Assembly: GCA_949287305.1 (NCBI GenBank) | Contig: CASEFX010000015.1 | Location: 16,543-80,542, forward strand | Origin: an uncultured Sutterella sp. | GTDB lineage: Bacteria; Pseudomonadota; Gammaproteobacteria; Burkholderiales; Burkholderiaceae_F | Length of the DNA: 64,000 nucleotides | Direction: 5' to 3' | In this document: piece after piece, positions 53,541 through 62,596 of the stretch | Layout of the letters: the number at the start of each line of letters is the position of its first letter | Position numbering within the stretch: position 1 is the first letter of the stretch | Translations under genes and position numbers: made by a program | The notes under the pieces: model-generated | The model's database searches: none | What the model was told of the DNA's origin: nothing | What the model saw: only the letters and a program-made list of their open reading frames with translations

Positions 53541-53705
53541 TCCCGGCGGAAGCGGCTCGCCTTCGCTAGTCGGTGCATCCGGGACGGTCGACGGGCGAGG
53601 GGAAGTCTGAGTTATCTTCTTTCTCGCTTCGTGGAATGATGACGATCGACAAGATGGAGTTCTGTCGATCAAATCATTCGGAACCGTCGATGAGGAGGAA
53701 GTGCC

Positions 53706-54665
53706 ATGCGAAACGGCGTTTTGGAGAATCTCGGCGCCTGGAAGCTTTTCATTCGGGTGGCGGGCTTTCGGAGCTTTCGAAGCGCCGCGAAGGCCCTTGA
53801 TGAGGATCCGTCCGTCGTGAGCCGACGGATTGCGCAACTCGAATCGGCGCTCGGGTTTCGGCTCTTCGACACGTCGGGACAAACGTTGGTGCTCACAGAA
53901 AACGGTCGGCGGGCCCTGCGCACGATCGCTCCGCTTCTCGACATCGCGGACAAGACGCTCGCCGACATTCGAGAGGGCGTCGTTCGTCCGAAGCGGCAGC
54001 TTCATATCCTCGCATCGGCCGGCTTTCAGAACGCCTTTCTCTGGCGCGCGACGGCGCGTTTCCGGCTGATTCATCCGGACACGAGCTTTTGGATCGAAAC
54101 CTTCCGTCAGGGTGATTCCTTCTTCGATCAGCTCGGCCACGGCGTCGACATCATCGTCACGTCCTTTCGGCAGGAAAATCCCAATCTCTACCTGCGTCGC
54201 GTGTCGCGTCACCCGAAGGTGTGCGTGGCGTCCCCGGCCCTGGCGGAACGGGAAGGTCCCTTCGAGAAGCCGCAGGATCTCGGAAAGGTGCCCCTGAGCG
54301 CGAACGTGCATTTTCTCCGCTCGATTTCCTTCCGACGAGGGGACGAGGTCGCGGACGGACCTCGGCACTTTGCGATGCTCACCGACAATTCATCCTTTCT
54401 CGCCGACTGGGCGGCGGCGGGCTACGGGATTTTCGTCGGCTGTCCTTCCACCATCGCTGCGGACCGCATTCGGGAACGCCGTCTCGTGCAGGTGTGCAAG
54501 GAGTGGTCCCTGCCGCTTTTGGAAGGTTGGGCGTATGCGTCGCTAGCCGAAGCTCTGAACCCGAATTCGCTCATCGTCACCTTCCTCGACTTCTTGGAGG
54601 CGCTCAACCGTGTCGTGCTCGAGGACGCCAAAGCGGTCGTCGAAACTTCGGGTGATGCAGTCTGA
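53706..54665 (+). CDS. LysR-family transcriptional regulator
   Basis: The 319-residue protein starts after AGGAGG with the LysR winged helix at 10-70 (RSFRSAAKALDEDPSVVSRRIAQLE; wing LFDTSGQTLVLTENG). A substrate-binding-like effector domain follows at about 95-300. It lies 123 bases upstream of the secreted protein at 54789 in the same direction and may control it. The gap has GAAAGC and TTCGAA motifs but no site that I can assign. Confidence 0.88.
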   Translation: MRNGVLENLGAWKLFIRVAGFRSFRSAAKALDEDPSVVSRRIAQLESALGFRLFDTSGQTLVLTENGRRALRTIAPLLDIADKTLADIREGVVRPKRQLHILASAGFQNAFLWRATARFRLIHPDTSFWIETFRQGDSFFDQLGHGVDIIVTSFRQENPNLYLRRVSRHPKVCVASPALAEREGPFEKPQDLGKVPLSANVHFLRSISFRRGDEVADGPRHFAMLTDNSSFLADWAAAGYGIFVGCPSTIAADRIRERRLVQVCKEWSLPLLEGWAYASLAEALNPNSLIVTFLDFLEALNRVVLEDAKAVVETSGDAV

Positions 54666-54788
54666 GCAACACCTCTTTTCGTTCCCTGACGGGCATCAAA
54701 AGCCCCTCTGAAAAACGGATGCGCGTTCGAAAGCGGTCCTACATTCGAAGATGTCGACAGAGGTCGTCAACTACGAAAAGGAGCTTTT

Positions 54789-56126
54789 ATGCATAAGACC
54801 GCATTCGCCGTCGCACTGGCCTTCGCCGTTGCGACATTGGGCACTTCCTCCCTCTATGCCGCGACCGACGGCGCCTCGGAACCCGACGCCATCACGGGCG
54901 CGACCAAGAAGCGCGAAAGTCATTCCGGAGCCTTCCGGCTGACCGACACGAAGGAGGGACAGATGCTGCTTCGCGAAATGGTGCGCGACTTCATCTGGAC
55001 GGGCGACACCGTGTTCGACGGCAACAAGATCCAAGGCGGCCGCCAGATGTTCGGCATCGCGACCTCCTACAACAACGTGCCCGAAAACATCACGGCGGAA
55101 CTCACGACCGACTACGACGAAGCGACGGGGACCTTCACCTTCTACGGCACGACCGCCAAGGATTCGGGGAAGATTCTGCGCGCCTCGAAGTCGGGCACGG
55201 GCGTCTCCGTTTCCTGGGTGAAGCAGCTCCGCGAAAACGAACAGGCCGACTGGGGCTGGAACTATTACGACTCCTACGGGATTTCCTTTGACGCTGATGT
55301 CGATGTGATCCGAGGGGCCGACCTCAATACGGGCGACGAGGCGAAGACGAAGGCCACGCTCAAGCGCCTCGGCGAGATCATGGACAAGAGCCTCGTCACG
55401 ATTAAGGAATGGAGTCTCTTGTGGAAGTTCGATCCCGCGCTCAAGGGCGAGGCGCTTGAAAAGGCCCGCGAAGGAGCCATCCGGGACTTCATGGGCTACG
55501 AAGACGTGTACGTCGTGAAGCCGCGCTCCATGATCGTGATCGGCTACTTCGCGCGTCCCCTGATGGTGAACGCGAACAACGCCTTCGTTTACCGCGACTA
55601 CGCCCTGGATTCGTCGAAGGCGGGTTTCAAGCTCGAAGAGTCCGCGGGCTACAAGGCGGCCGTGCGCGATACGAACTGCATCTGCACCTATACGCCGGAA
55701 GAACGCGCCCGCTACAACTTCTTTGACGGACGCTTCCCGGCCGACTCCCCCAAGAACCTCATGAACCGCATGAAGGACTACAAGAACACGGTGGTTTTCG
55801 GGACCGCAACGCCCGCGAAGGGAGCGGCTCCCACGGCGGAAGCCCTCAAGGCCGTTGAAGCGCAGTACAACAACGGCGGCAAGCTCATGATGAAGGCCGA
55901 GGTCGACAAGGCGGTCGCCGCGGCCGAGGGCGTGAAGAAGACCTACTACTGGTCTGACGAAACAAAGGACGCCGCCATGCCGGACCGTTTCATGGTGACT
56001 TACACGGGCAAGGACTCCAACGGCAAGCCCTTCCGCGTGGACCTTCCCAACTGGAACCGCTGGTTCGCTCTGCAGCCGAACAATACCTGCGGCCTGGCCA
56101 CGCGTCATACCATTGAGTTCCGATAA
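54789..56126 (+). CDS. Secreted protein, possible FMN-binding split-barrel, with a DAITGAT motif
   Basis: The 445-residue product has a Sec signal peptide (about 1-24, ending SLYA|AT) and a strong ribosome binding site (AAAAGGAG). Just after the signal is DAITGAT, which matches the D-x-x-[ST]-G-A-T pattern that ApbE uses to attach FMN to a threonine. The next 130 residues (GQMLLREMVRDFIWTGDTVF, then ATSYNNVPENITAELTTDYD) look like a pyridoxamine-phosphate-oxidase-type flavin barrel. The C-terminal half is unknown, with Cys-X-Cys (NCICTY) near 300. Given the flavoreductases around it, an extracytoplasmic electron carrier role is plausible, but this is inference. A LysR gene sits upstream and a dsbI fragment downstream. 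Confidence 0.5.
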   Translation: MHKTAFAVALAFAVATLGTSSLYAATDGASEPDAITGATKKRESHSGAFRLTDTKEGQMLLREMVRDFIWTGDTVFDGNKIQGGRQMFGIATSYNNVPENITAELTTDYDEATGTFTFYGTTAKDSGKILRASKSGTGVSVSWVKQLRENEQADWGWNYYDSYGISFDADVDVIRGADLNTGDEAKTKATLKRLGEIMDKSLVTIKEWSLLWKFDPALKGEALEKAREGAIRDFMGYEDVYVVKPRSMIVIGYFARPLMVNANNAFVYRDYALDSSKAGFKLEESAGYKAAVRDTNCICTYTPEERARYNFFDGRFPADSPKNLMNRMKDYKNTVVFGTATPAKGAAPTAEALKAVEAQYNNGGKLMMKAEVDKAVAAAEGVKKTYYWSDETKDAAMPDRFMVTYTGKDSNGKPFRVDLPNWNRWFALQPNNTCGLATRHTIEFR

Positions 56127-56174
56127 GCACTTTTTCTCACGGCGGGAAACCGCCGTGAGGCGATGAGAAAACAA

Positions 56175-56207
56175 TACGGCCGCCCGAGGGAGAAACGGGC
56201 GGCCGTA
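56175..56207 (-). terminator. Hairpin before the dsbI fragment
   Basis: A 12-bp stem TACGGCCGCCCG/CGGGCGGCCGTA is followed on the - strand by TTGTTTTC, so it reads as a terminator for - strand transcripts. This matches the orientation of the dsbI fragment behind it. Confidence 0.65.
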
Positions 56208-56302
56208 TCGAGAGGGAGAACCTGGTTGGTTACTTCTGCGCGTCCGTGCGGCGCTTCACGATCATCCCCGAGAAGAGGACGATGTAGATGAGGAGCGCGA
56301 CG
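56208..56302 (-). repeat. Duplicated 3' end of a dsbI-like gene
   Basis: These 95 bases match 63348-63442 with one difference. They cover the last roughly 24 codons and stop of the DsbI-like gene and the start of its downstream region. The rest of the gene is missing here. Confidence 0.92.
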
Positions 56303-56619
56303 CCCTGAAGGACTCAGTGCTCCGGAAGAGCGACATTCCCCTCCTGCGCATCCCCGCTCGGTCCGAAAGGGGCCTGGTAAGGTGGATTTTGTCGAGGAAA
56401 TGAGACAATCTTTTCGGCTTGATGAATAATGCATGCGTTGTCGAAAGACGCAACGTTTGTTTAACGCCTGTCTGACATACTCTCGCAAAACTGCCGTGCG
56501 AAAGCGACCGACGCACGACGAGGAGTGTTTGCGAAGGGCGCACCGTCGCGTAGCGGGAAGGACTTTTGCGAAAGACCCGCGAGAATGCAGCAACCGTATT
56601 TGTGGACCGATTACTGACA
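56303..56619. other. Gap before the second sensor kinase
   Basis: No gene recognised in 317 bases. It should hold the promoter of the kinase-regulator-flavoprotein operon. The left edge is the break point of the dsbI fragment. Confidence 0.4.
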
Positions 56620-58479
56620 ATGAAGCTTGTCTCTAAACATTTATTTGAAAGGGCTTCAGACAGGTGTAAAAGGCTTGGAATCGCCGTTGGGAGTCTGTCC
56701 GCCGCCATATTGTGTCTCAATGCTACTGCGGCAGAGCAGACCATAACGATCGGCCTTGTTGATACTTTCTCGCCGGACTTCTACATACACAGCTACTCGC
56801 CTACGATCGATCACCTTAAGGCATCGCTGCCTGAATACCGCTTTCGAATTGTCGAACTCGACTATCGACATGTAGACGCCGACATAGAGAGCCTTCGACC
56901 AGATTTTCTCGTTACGTCCGCTTCGCTTTATGCAGAGTTGATGGGAACGGTGGGCACGCACCAGATTGCGACGCGGAATCCGAAGACGTCGGAGAGCCCT
57001 GCTCATACGGTTGCGTCGACCTTTATTGTCAAGGCTTCAAATCCCGCGCGCACCCTAAACGATCTGAAGGGCAAGCGTATCGCCGCATCCGACAAGAGCA
57101 GCTTTGACGGTTGGCTCATTGCGCAGGGAGAGCTCGCACGCCAAGGGCTTGATCCTGAATCTCATTTCACCGAGGTGATGGAAACAGATTATGCGGTGCC
57201 GGATGTCGCAACGCTCGTCCGCATCGGGGCCGCGGATGCGGGCGTTCTCTCTACCTGCGAGTATGAGTCACTCCTCAAATCCGGCCTCATTAAAACCGGG
57301 GAATTCCACATTCTTGCAGAAAGACCGAAAGACGGCGGGTGCGTGAGGAGTACGGACCGTTACCCCGACGTTGTCTTTTCATCACTTCCCTGGGTGAACG
57401 CTGAAACGGTCCGCGAAGTGACGGTGGCGATTCTTTCGATGCCCTCGGACAAGCTCGAATTCCATTGGACAGTTTGCAACGACTTTGTCCCGACGTACGA
57501 ACTCCTGCGCACGCTTTCGATAGGACCTTTTGCCGGTTCGAACGATCTTTCCCTTGCCGCCATTTGGGCTCGTTGGAAGACGGAGATTCTTCTCGGGCTT
57601 CTTCTTATGGCGGCGGTTGCCTTTCATATCGTCACGATCAATCTTCTGGTGCAGAAGCGAACGCATCAACTTTCCGAGGCCATTGCAGAAACGGAGCGTT
57701 TCTTTAGAGCCGCACAGGAGGCCCGCAATGCGCTTCTAACGATCGAACGAACAAACATCGTCGCACAGCTTTCGAGCATGTTTGCGCACGAAATCAAACA
57801 GCCCATCATGAATATTTCGCTCTACGCGGGAGCGATTCGGTTGTTGCTCGATCGTCTGGGCATATCCGCTTCGGCAAAGGCACAGGTATCGGAAATCCTC
57901 GATTCGCTCGGAGAAGAAGTCGAGCGGTCGGTGGAAATCGTCGATCATGTTCGGTCTTACGCAAAAAAGCGACCCCGCAGTCTGGTGCTGGTCAATCTCG
58001 CAGAGGTGGTTGCCGATGCCGTCAAGACGGTCGAGGAACGCGGTCTTCACATCGAAAACAGACTTCCGGATGCTTTATGGGTGAAGGCGGACCCTTTCGA
58101 AATGCTCTTCATTCTTTCGAACTTCATTCGAAACGCGGCGGCTGCAATCAAGGGAGAGCCTTCAGGGCGCATCGTTCTCGAAGCGGCGGACTGGGACACG
58201 CAGTGGCAGGTATCCGTCGTCGACAACGGACCGGCGATGTCCGACGAGGTTTTTGCGCAACTTGGAAAAGCCGGAGCAAGCAACAAGCCCGACGGTCTCG
58301 GGTTCGGTCTTGCCATTGCCGCCGCCATTGCAGAAGCCAACGGAGGGCATATTGAGTTTGAGCGCCTTCATCCTCACGGCCTGAGCGCCAAACTCATTCT
58401 CGCCAAATCCGACGGGGAAAAACGCGAAAAATTCCCGATCGCTCATAATAGCGACATTGAACTCAACGGCAAATCATGA
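56620..58479 (+). CDS. TtrS-like sensor histidine kinase
   Basis: The 619-residue protein (start 56620, with an earlier in-frame ATG at 56566 possible) has a signal peptide (to about 35). A periplasmic PhnD/TtrS-type binding domain follows at about 40-300 (TIGLVDTFSPDFYIHSY, then SFDGWLIAQGELARQGLD). A membrane helix at about 324-345 leads to a His kinase core with His390 (FAHEIKQPI), the N-box FIRNAAAAI and the G-box DGLGFGLAI. It is the paralogue of the kinase at 14357. It should sense a periplasmic ligand, maybe the substrate of the two downstream flavoproteins. Its stop overlaps the regulator start by four bases. No strong ribosome binding site is visible. Confidence 0.88.
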   Translation: MKLVSKHLFERASDRCKRLGIAVGSLSAAILCLNATAAEQTITIGLVDTFSPDFYIHSYSPTIDHLKASLPEYRFRIVELDYRHVDADIESLRPDFLVTSASLYAELMGTVGTHQIATRNPKTSESPAHTVASTFIVKASNPARTLNDLKGKRIAASDKSSFDGWLIAQGELARQGLDPESHFTEVMETDYAVPDVATLVRIGAADAGVLSTCEYESLLKSGLIKTGEFHILAERPKDGGCVRSTDRYPDVVFSSLPWVNAETVREVTVAILSMPSDKLEFHWTVCNDFVPTYELLRTLSIGPFAGSNDLSLAAIWARWKTEILLGLLLMAAVAFHIVTINLLVQKRTHQLSEAIAETERFFRAAQEARNALLTIERTNIVAQLSSMFAHEIKQPIMNISLYAGAIRLLLDRLGISASAKAQVSEILDSLGEEVERSVEIVDHVRSYAKKRPRSLVLVNLAEVVADAVKTVEERGLHIENRLPDALWVKADPFEMLFILSNFIRNAAAAIKGEPSGRIVLEAADWDTQWQVSVVDNGPAMSDEVFAQLGKAGASNKPDGLGFGLAIAAAIAEANGGHIEFERLHPHGLSAKLILAKSDGEKREKFPIAHNSDIELNGKS

Positions 58480-59159
58480 CGGATGCTCAACAGAATTTTC
58501 AGGCGCTCTCTCAACAACGGAGAGCCAAATCGGCCGTAAGACTTGTCGACGACGATCCGAGCGTTCTCAAGGCGCTTTCGGTGTTTCTGACGTTTGACGG
58601 GTGGACGGTACGTACATACGACGATGCCAATGCCTTTCTTTCCAAAGACGACCTGCAGACGCCGGGCTGTCTCGTGCTCGACGTTCGCATGCCTCAGATG
58701 TCCGGAATTGAGCTTCAGAATGAAATGCATCGGCGCGGCATACGGCTTCCGATCATCTTTCTCTCCGCGCACGGTGACATCGAGATGGCCGTCGAGGCGG
58801 TTCAGCGCGGAGCGCGCACGTTCCTCACCAAACCTCCGAAACCGGAAAAACTCCTTGCCGAGATTGAAAAAGCAACGCTTGCCGATTGGTCGCGACGCCA
58901 AACGGAAAACTACGCAGAATCCCTGGATGCCCAATGGCGCGAACTGACGCCGGCGGAGAAACAGGTGGCGATGATGGTCGGCAAAGGGCTTTCCAATGCG
59001 ATGATCGCAGAAACACTCGGAGTCGGTGAACGTACGGTGCGGGCGCAACGTGCCGCCATTTACGGCAAACTCGACATTGAAAATGCCGTGGAGCTTGCCG
59101 ACTTTCTTCATGAGCGTCAGGAAGCAAAACAGACGCTTGGTCTTGAATCCGGTGAATAA
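58476..59159 (+). CDS. FixJ/TtrR-type response regulator
   Basis: The 227-residue protein has a receiver domain at 15-130 with DDDPSVLKAL, phospho-acceptor Asp69 (LVLDVRMPQ), a FLSAHGD switch and Lys in FLTKPP. A LuxR-type helix-turn-helix lies at about 150-205 (LTPAEKQVAMMVGKGLSNAMIAETL and RTVRAQRAAIYGKL). It is coupled to the kinase by an ATGA overlap and lies 11 bases before the flavoprotein at 59171. It should control the flavoprotein/cytochrome genes that follow. Confidence 0.9.
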   Translation: MTDAQQNFQALSQQRRAKSAVRLVDDDPSVLKALSVFLTFDGWTVRTYDDANAFLSKDDLQTPGCLVLDVRMPQMSGIELQNEMHRRGIRLPIIFLSAHGDIEMAVEAVQRGARTFLTKPPKPEKLLAEIEKATLADWSRRQTENYAESLDAQWRELTPAEKQVAMMVGKGLSNAMIAETLGVGERTVRAQRAAIYGKLDIENAVELADFLHERQEAKQTLGLESGE

Positions 59160-59170
59160 AGAGGACGGTC

Positions 59171-60601
59171 ATGCAACGACGTCGTTTTCTCGCAGGGGTC
59201 GGATCTTTGCTGGGCATTCCCGTTCCATGTTTTGCCAACGTTGAAGCGCAGCATGTGTTTTACGATGAAGATTTCCGCAGTCTTCCTCAGGAATCCTGCG
59301 ACGTCCTGGTGGTTGGCGGAGGCGCCGGAGGACTTGCCGCAGCGGTGAGCGCGGCGGAGGCCGGGGCGGGTCGCGTGGTTCTCATTGAAAAGAATCCCCG
59401 CCTTGGAGGTGATTCTCTGATCTCCGGCGGCTATTTCAATGCCGTTGTGCCGGAGAGACAAATTCCGCTCGGCATCGTCGACAGCGTCGAATTTTTCGAA
59501 GAACAGATTCTTCAGTCCGGCGACGGGCGAAATGATCCGGCGGTTGTTCGAACATTGGCTGCCGATGCCGGTCCTGCGCTTCGATGGCTCGAAGAAAAAG
59601 GCATGACGTTTCTTCCCCAAGTCGACGAAATCTTTGGGAGCGGTTGGCGTCGGTGCTTCAGACCGATTCTGTCTCGCGGACAAAGCTACATCCGGGCGCT
59701 TTCAGCAGCCGCCTATTCTGCGGGCGTCACGGTTCGAACGAAAACCCCGGCACTCCGGCTCGTAAAAGAAGGAGCTGTGTTGGCCGGGGCAGTCGCGAAG
59801 ACGGAAACGGGAAAACTCGTATTCATTCGCGCAAAGCGAGGCGTTGTGCTGGCATCAGGAGGTTTTGCCGCCAACTCTTCGCTTGTTCGCCGATACGCGC
59901 CCACAGCCGCGGAGATGCCGGTGGACAGTCAGCCCGGCAATACGGGCGAGATGATTGAGGCCGCTCACGCAATAGGAGCGGCGCTTGTCAACATGGACGC
60001 CGTCGAGTGCGTCCCGGGAAGCCGAGCCGGAATCAACTATCCGATCCGGCTTGACTACATTCCTTCCAGGATGATCATGATTGACGACAACGGTCGTCGC
60101 TTTGTCAACGAGGAAAGCCCCCGCGCAGTCGTGGCGGATGCCATATTGCGCTACGGCAATTCGCCCTGTTGGGCGGTTGCCGACGCGGCAACTTTGGCCG
60201 CTTTGGACGGTATTTCACAAAAGAACATCTATCGAGGGCTTTATGCGGGCGAAGCCTATCGAGAAGATACCCCGGAAAAGTTGGCAGAAGCCCTCGGCCT
60301 TGACGAGGCCACCTTTCTGGAAACGCTCCGATCGGAACCGGCAGCAAGCCGAATTCGTACTTTTCCGCTCTGGGCGGTACGAATGTATCTGCGGCTTCAT
60401 GCAACGCTGGGGGGCATTCGCATCAATGCGAAAGCCGCCGTGCTCGATGCTTCGGGCAACACGATCGAGCGGCTGTGGGCTTGCGGCAGCTGTACCGGAA
60501 GCGTACACGGACGAAGCCGCATGGGCGGCAACGGTCTTAATACGGCCGTCGTTTTCGGGAGACTCGCCGGCAAGGCTGCAGCGAAATCACCCCGCATCTG
60601 A
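59171..60601 (+). CDS. Tat-exported fumarate reductase-type flavoprotein
   Basis: The 476-residue protein starts with a short Tat leader (MQRRRFLAGVGSLLGI), has the FAD motif VVGGGAGGLAAA near 42 and keeps all three catalytic residues of soluble fumarate reductases: Arg318 (EESPRAV), His410 (LHATLGG) and Arg450 (SRMGGNG). It should reduce an unsaturated carboxylate. It lies in the same operon as the kinase and regulator (11-base gap). Together with the protein at 60769 and the tetraheme cytochrome it may be a complete respiratory module. No heme site is in the protein. Confidence 0.9.
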   Translation: MQRRRFLAGVGSLLGIPVPCFANVEAQHVFYDEDFRSLPQESCDVLVVGGGAGGLAAAVSAAEAGAGRVVLIEKNPRLGGDSLISGGYFNAVVPERQIPLGIVDSVEFFEEQILQSGDGRNDPAVVRTLAADAGPALRWLEEKGMTFLPQVDEIFGSGWRRCFRPILSRGQSYIRALSAAAYSAGVTVRTKTPALRLVKEGAVLAGAVAKTETGKLVFIRAKRGVVLASGGFAANSSLVRRYAPTAAEMPVDSQPGNTGEMIEAAHAIGAALVNMDAVECVPGSRAGINYPIRLDYIPSRMIMIDDNGRRFVNEESPRAVVADAILRYGNSPCWAVADAATLAALDGISQKNIYRGLYAGEAYREDTPEKLAEALGLDEATFLETLRSEPAASRIRTFPLWAVRMYLRLHATLGGIRINAKAAVLDASGNTIERLWACGSCTGSVHGRSRMGGNGLNTAVVFGRLAGKAAAKSPRI

Positions 60602-60768
60602 CGAGAATTCCCAAAAATCGACCACAAAAAAACGGATTTGTCAACGGCTAATTGCTCGATGAGTTTCACACGGTCGTCCCATACACTTCTTTCCAGTTCA
60701 TAAGCCCTGCCCGATGAGTCGGGCGGGCAATCAATCACGAACCTTGAACGCAGGAAAGGAGATCTATC

Positions 60769-62478
60769 ATGACCGATCGTCGTTCGTTTATTAAGGGAGC
60801 CTTGACCAGTGCCGTCGCTGCGGCCGCCGCTCCTTATGCTATGCAGGCCAAGGCGGGTGAAACGCCCGCCAAGTGGGACATGACCGCCGACATCGTTGTC
60901 TGCGGCTACGGCGGCGCGGGCGCTACGACCGCCATCGTTGCGGCGCAGAACGGCGCTTCCGTAATCGTTCTTGAAAAGAACCCGGAAAACGAACACCGCT
61001 CGAACACCCGCATGTCGGGCGGCATCTTCCACAGCCCGGACAAGGACGGCGACAAGAAGGCGCTCAAGGACTACGCGCAGGCCATGTTCTCGGGCGAAAA
61101 CATTCCCTGGAAGGAAGAGGGCGAAATCCCCGAGTACTCCGAAAAACTCGCGCAGATCTGGGCCGATCTCTGCCCGACCAACCTTGACTTCATGAAGAGC
61201 CTCGACGATCAGTTCATCGGCGGTTCGCAGCCCGGCTTCAACAAGGCCTCTTTCGGCAACTTCCCCGGTGCGAAGGACTGCAAGTACAACGCTTATCGTG
61301 CGTCGTATTCGAAGCGCATGAAGAACTTCAACCAGGTTTCCTACAAGGCGCCGAAGCTTGAAACGAGTTCCGGCGAAGCCTTCTGGCTTTGCCTTGCCGA
61401 AGGCGTGAAGAAGCAGGGAGACAAGATCAAGGTGGTGTGGGAAACGCCCGCCTACAAGCTCTTCAAGGGAGCTTCCGGCGACATCGTGGGCGTTGTCGCC
61501 AAGACCAAGGACGGCAAGACCCTCACGGTTCGCGCGAAGAAGGCCGTCGTGCTCGCAACGGGCGGCTACGAATACAACAAGGCAATGCGTGAAGCCTTCC
61601 TGGAAGGTCCGGGTGTCGACGGTTGGGCTTTCTACGGCACGACGTCCAATACGGGCGACGGCATCAAGATGGGTACCGAAGTCGGCGCCGGTCTGCAGAA
61701 GGTCGGCAAGGCGGCTGCCCGCATCATCGTCCCGACGCAGGTTCGCTACAACGGCATGCGTCTGGGCTCCATCACGCCGTCGGTCGGTGCGCCCGGCACG
61801 ATCGTCGTCGACAACTTCGGCAAGCGCTATGAAGCGGAAACGAAGGTGACGGACAATCCCAGCCGCTACTTCTTCTACAAGGCTGCCGTCGAGTTCAACA
61901 TCAATTCGCTCTCTTATCCGCGCACGCCTTCCTGGCTTATCTTCGACGAAACCCTTCGCCAGCGCATGCCGTTGGTCAACCTCGGCATTTCGACGGTCGG
62001 TTTCGGTTTCGTCAAGTGGGACGCCAAGAATGAAGAGCCGATCAAGAGCGGCTTGATCCTCAAGGCCGATACGATCGAAGATCTGGCCGAAAAGATCAAG
62101 AATCATCCGGAAAACAAGAGCCGCATGGTTCCGGCGAACCTGGTCGACACCGTGAAGCGCTTCAACGGCTTCTGCGACGGCAAGAAGGACGAAGACTTCG
62201 CGCGCCGTCCGGAAACGCTCGCAAAGATCGAAAAGGGTCCGTTCTATGCAATGCCGCTCGTCGCCGGCGGTCCGAACACCAAGGGCGGACTCCTTGCCGA
62301 CGCCGACCGCCGCGTTCTTACGTGGGACGGTCAGCCGATTCCGCACCTCTACGCCGTGGGCGAAATCGACTCCGTGCTGAAGTTCGTGTATCAGGGCGGC
62401 GGCAACTTGGCCGAATGCCTCGTTTACGGTCGTCACACCGGCAAGCTGATCGCCAAGCTCGAAGACTCCAAGCTCTGA
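60769..62478 (+). CDS. Tat-exported FAD-binding flavoprotein
   Basis: The 569-residue protein has a Tat leader (TDRRSFIKGALTSAVAAAAAP), the ribosome binding site AAAGGAGATCTATC and the FAD motif VCGYGGAGATTA near 50. GKRYEAETKVTDN replaces the active-site Arg region, MPLVAGGPNTKGG the His region and YQGGGNLAECL the terminal Arg region. The canonical triad is therefore missing, as in the protein at 3647. It is a long member (569 residues) with an insert near 250-340. It may act on a different substrate than fumarate or carry flavin for electron transfer only. It lies 168 bases after the flavoprotein at 59171, and a terminator and a tetraheme cytochrome follow. Confidence 0.87.
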   Translation: MTDRRSFIKGALTSAVAAAAAPYAMQAKAGETPAKWDMTADIVVCGYGGAGATTAIVAAQNGASVIVLEKNPENEHRSNTRMSGGIFHSPDKDGDKKALKDYAQAMFSGENIPWKEEGEIPEYSEKLAQIWADLCPTNLDFMKSLDDQFIGGSQPGFNKASFGNFPGAKDCKYNAYRASYSKRMKNFNQVSYKAPKLETSSGEAFWLCLAEGVKKQGDKIKVVWETPAYKLFKGASGDIVGVVAKTKDGKTLTVRAKKAVVLATGGYEYNKAMREAFLEGPGVDGWAFYGTTSNTGDGIKMGTEVGAGLQKVGKAAARIIVPTQVRYNGMRLGSITPSVGAPGTIVVDNFGKRYEAETKVTDNPSRYFFYKAAVEFNINSLSYPRTPSWLIFDETLRQRMPLVNLGISTVGFGFVKWDAKNEEPIKSGLILKADTIEDLAEKIKNHPENKSRMVPANLVDTVKRFNGFCDGKKDEDFARRPETLAKIEKGPFYAMPLVAGGPNTKGGLLADADRRVLTWDGQPIPHLYAVGEIDSVLKFVYQGGGNLAECLVYGRHTGKLIAKLEDSKL

Positions 62479-62513
62479 GCGACAGCTGAGGATGCGTAAG
62501 GCATCCGCTGGTG

Positions 62514-62564
62514 AAGGTCGGTGAAGGAGAGAAGTTGAAGGCTTCCCAACCTCACCGGCCTTTT
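62514..62564 (+). terminator. Hairpin with T tract between a flavoprotein and the tetraheme cytochrome
   Basis: AAGGTCGGTGAAGG pairs imperfectly with CCTCACCGGCCTT and is followed by TTTT. It may lower, rather than stop, transcription of the cytochrome gene. Confidence 0.55.
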
Positions 62565-62596
62565 CATAATGAATTGATTTTCAAGTTGGAGAAAAA

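Noticed and set aside
59171..60601. Calling the flavoprotein a urocanate reductase
   Set aside because: The fumarate reductase-type catalytic residues are present, but the substrate-determining positions cannot be resolved by eye.
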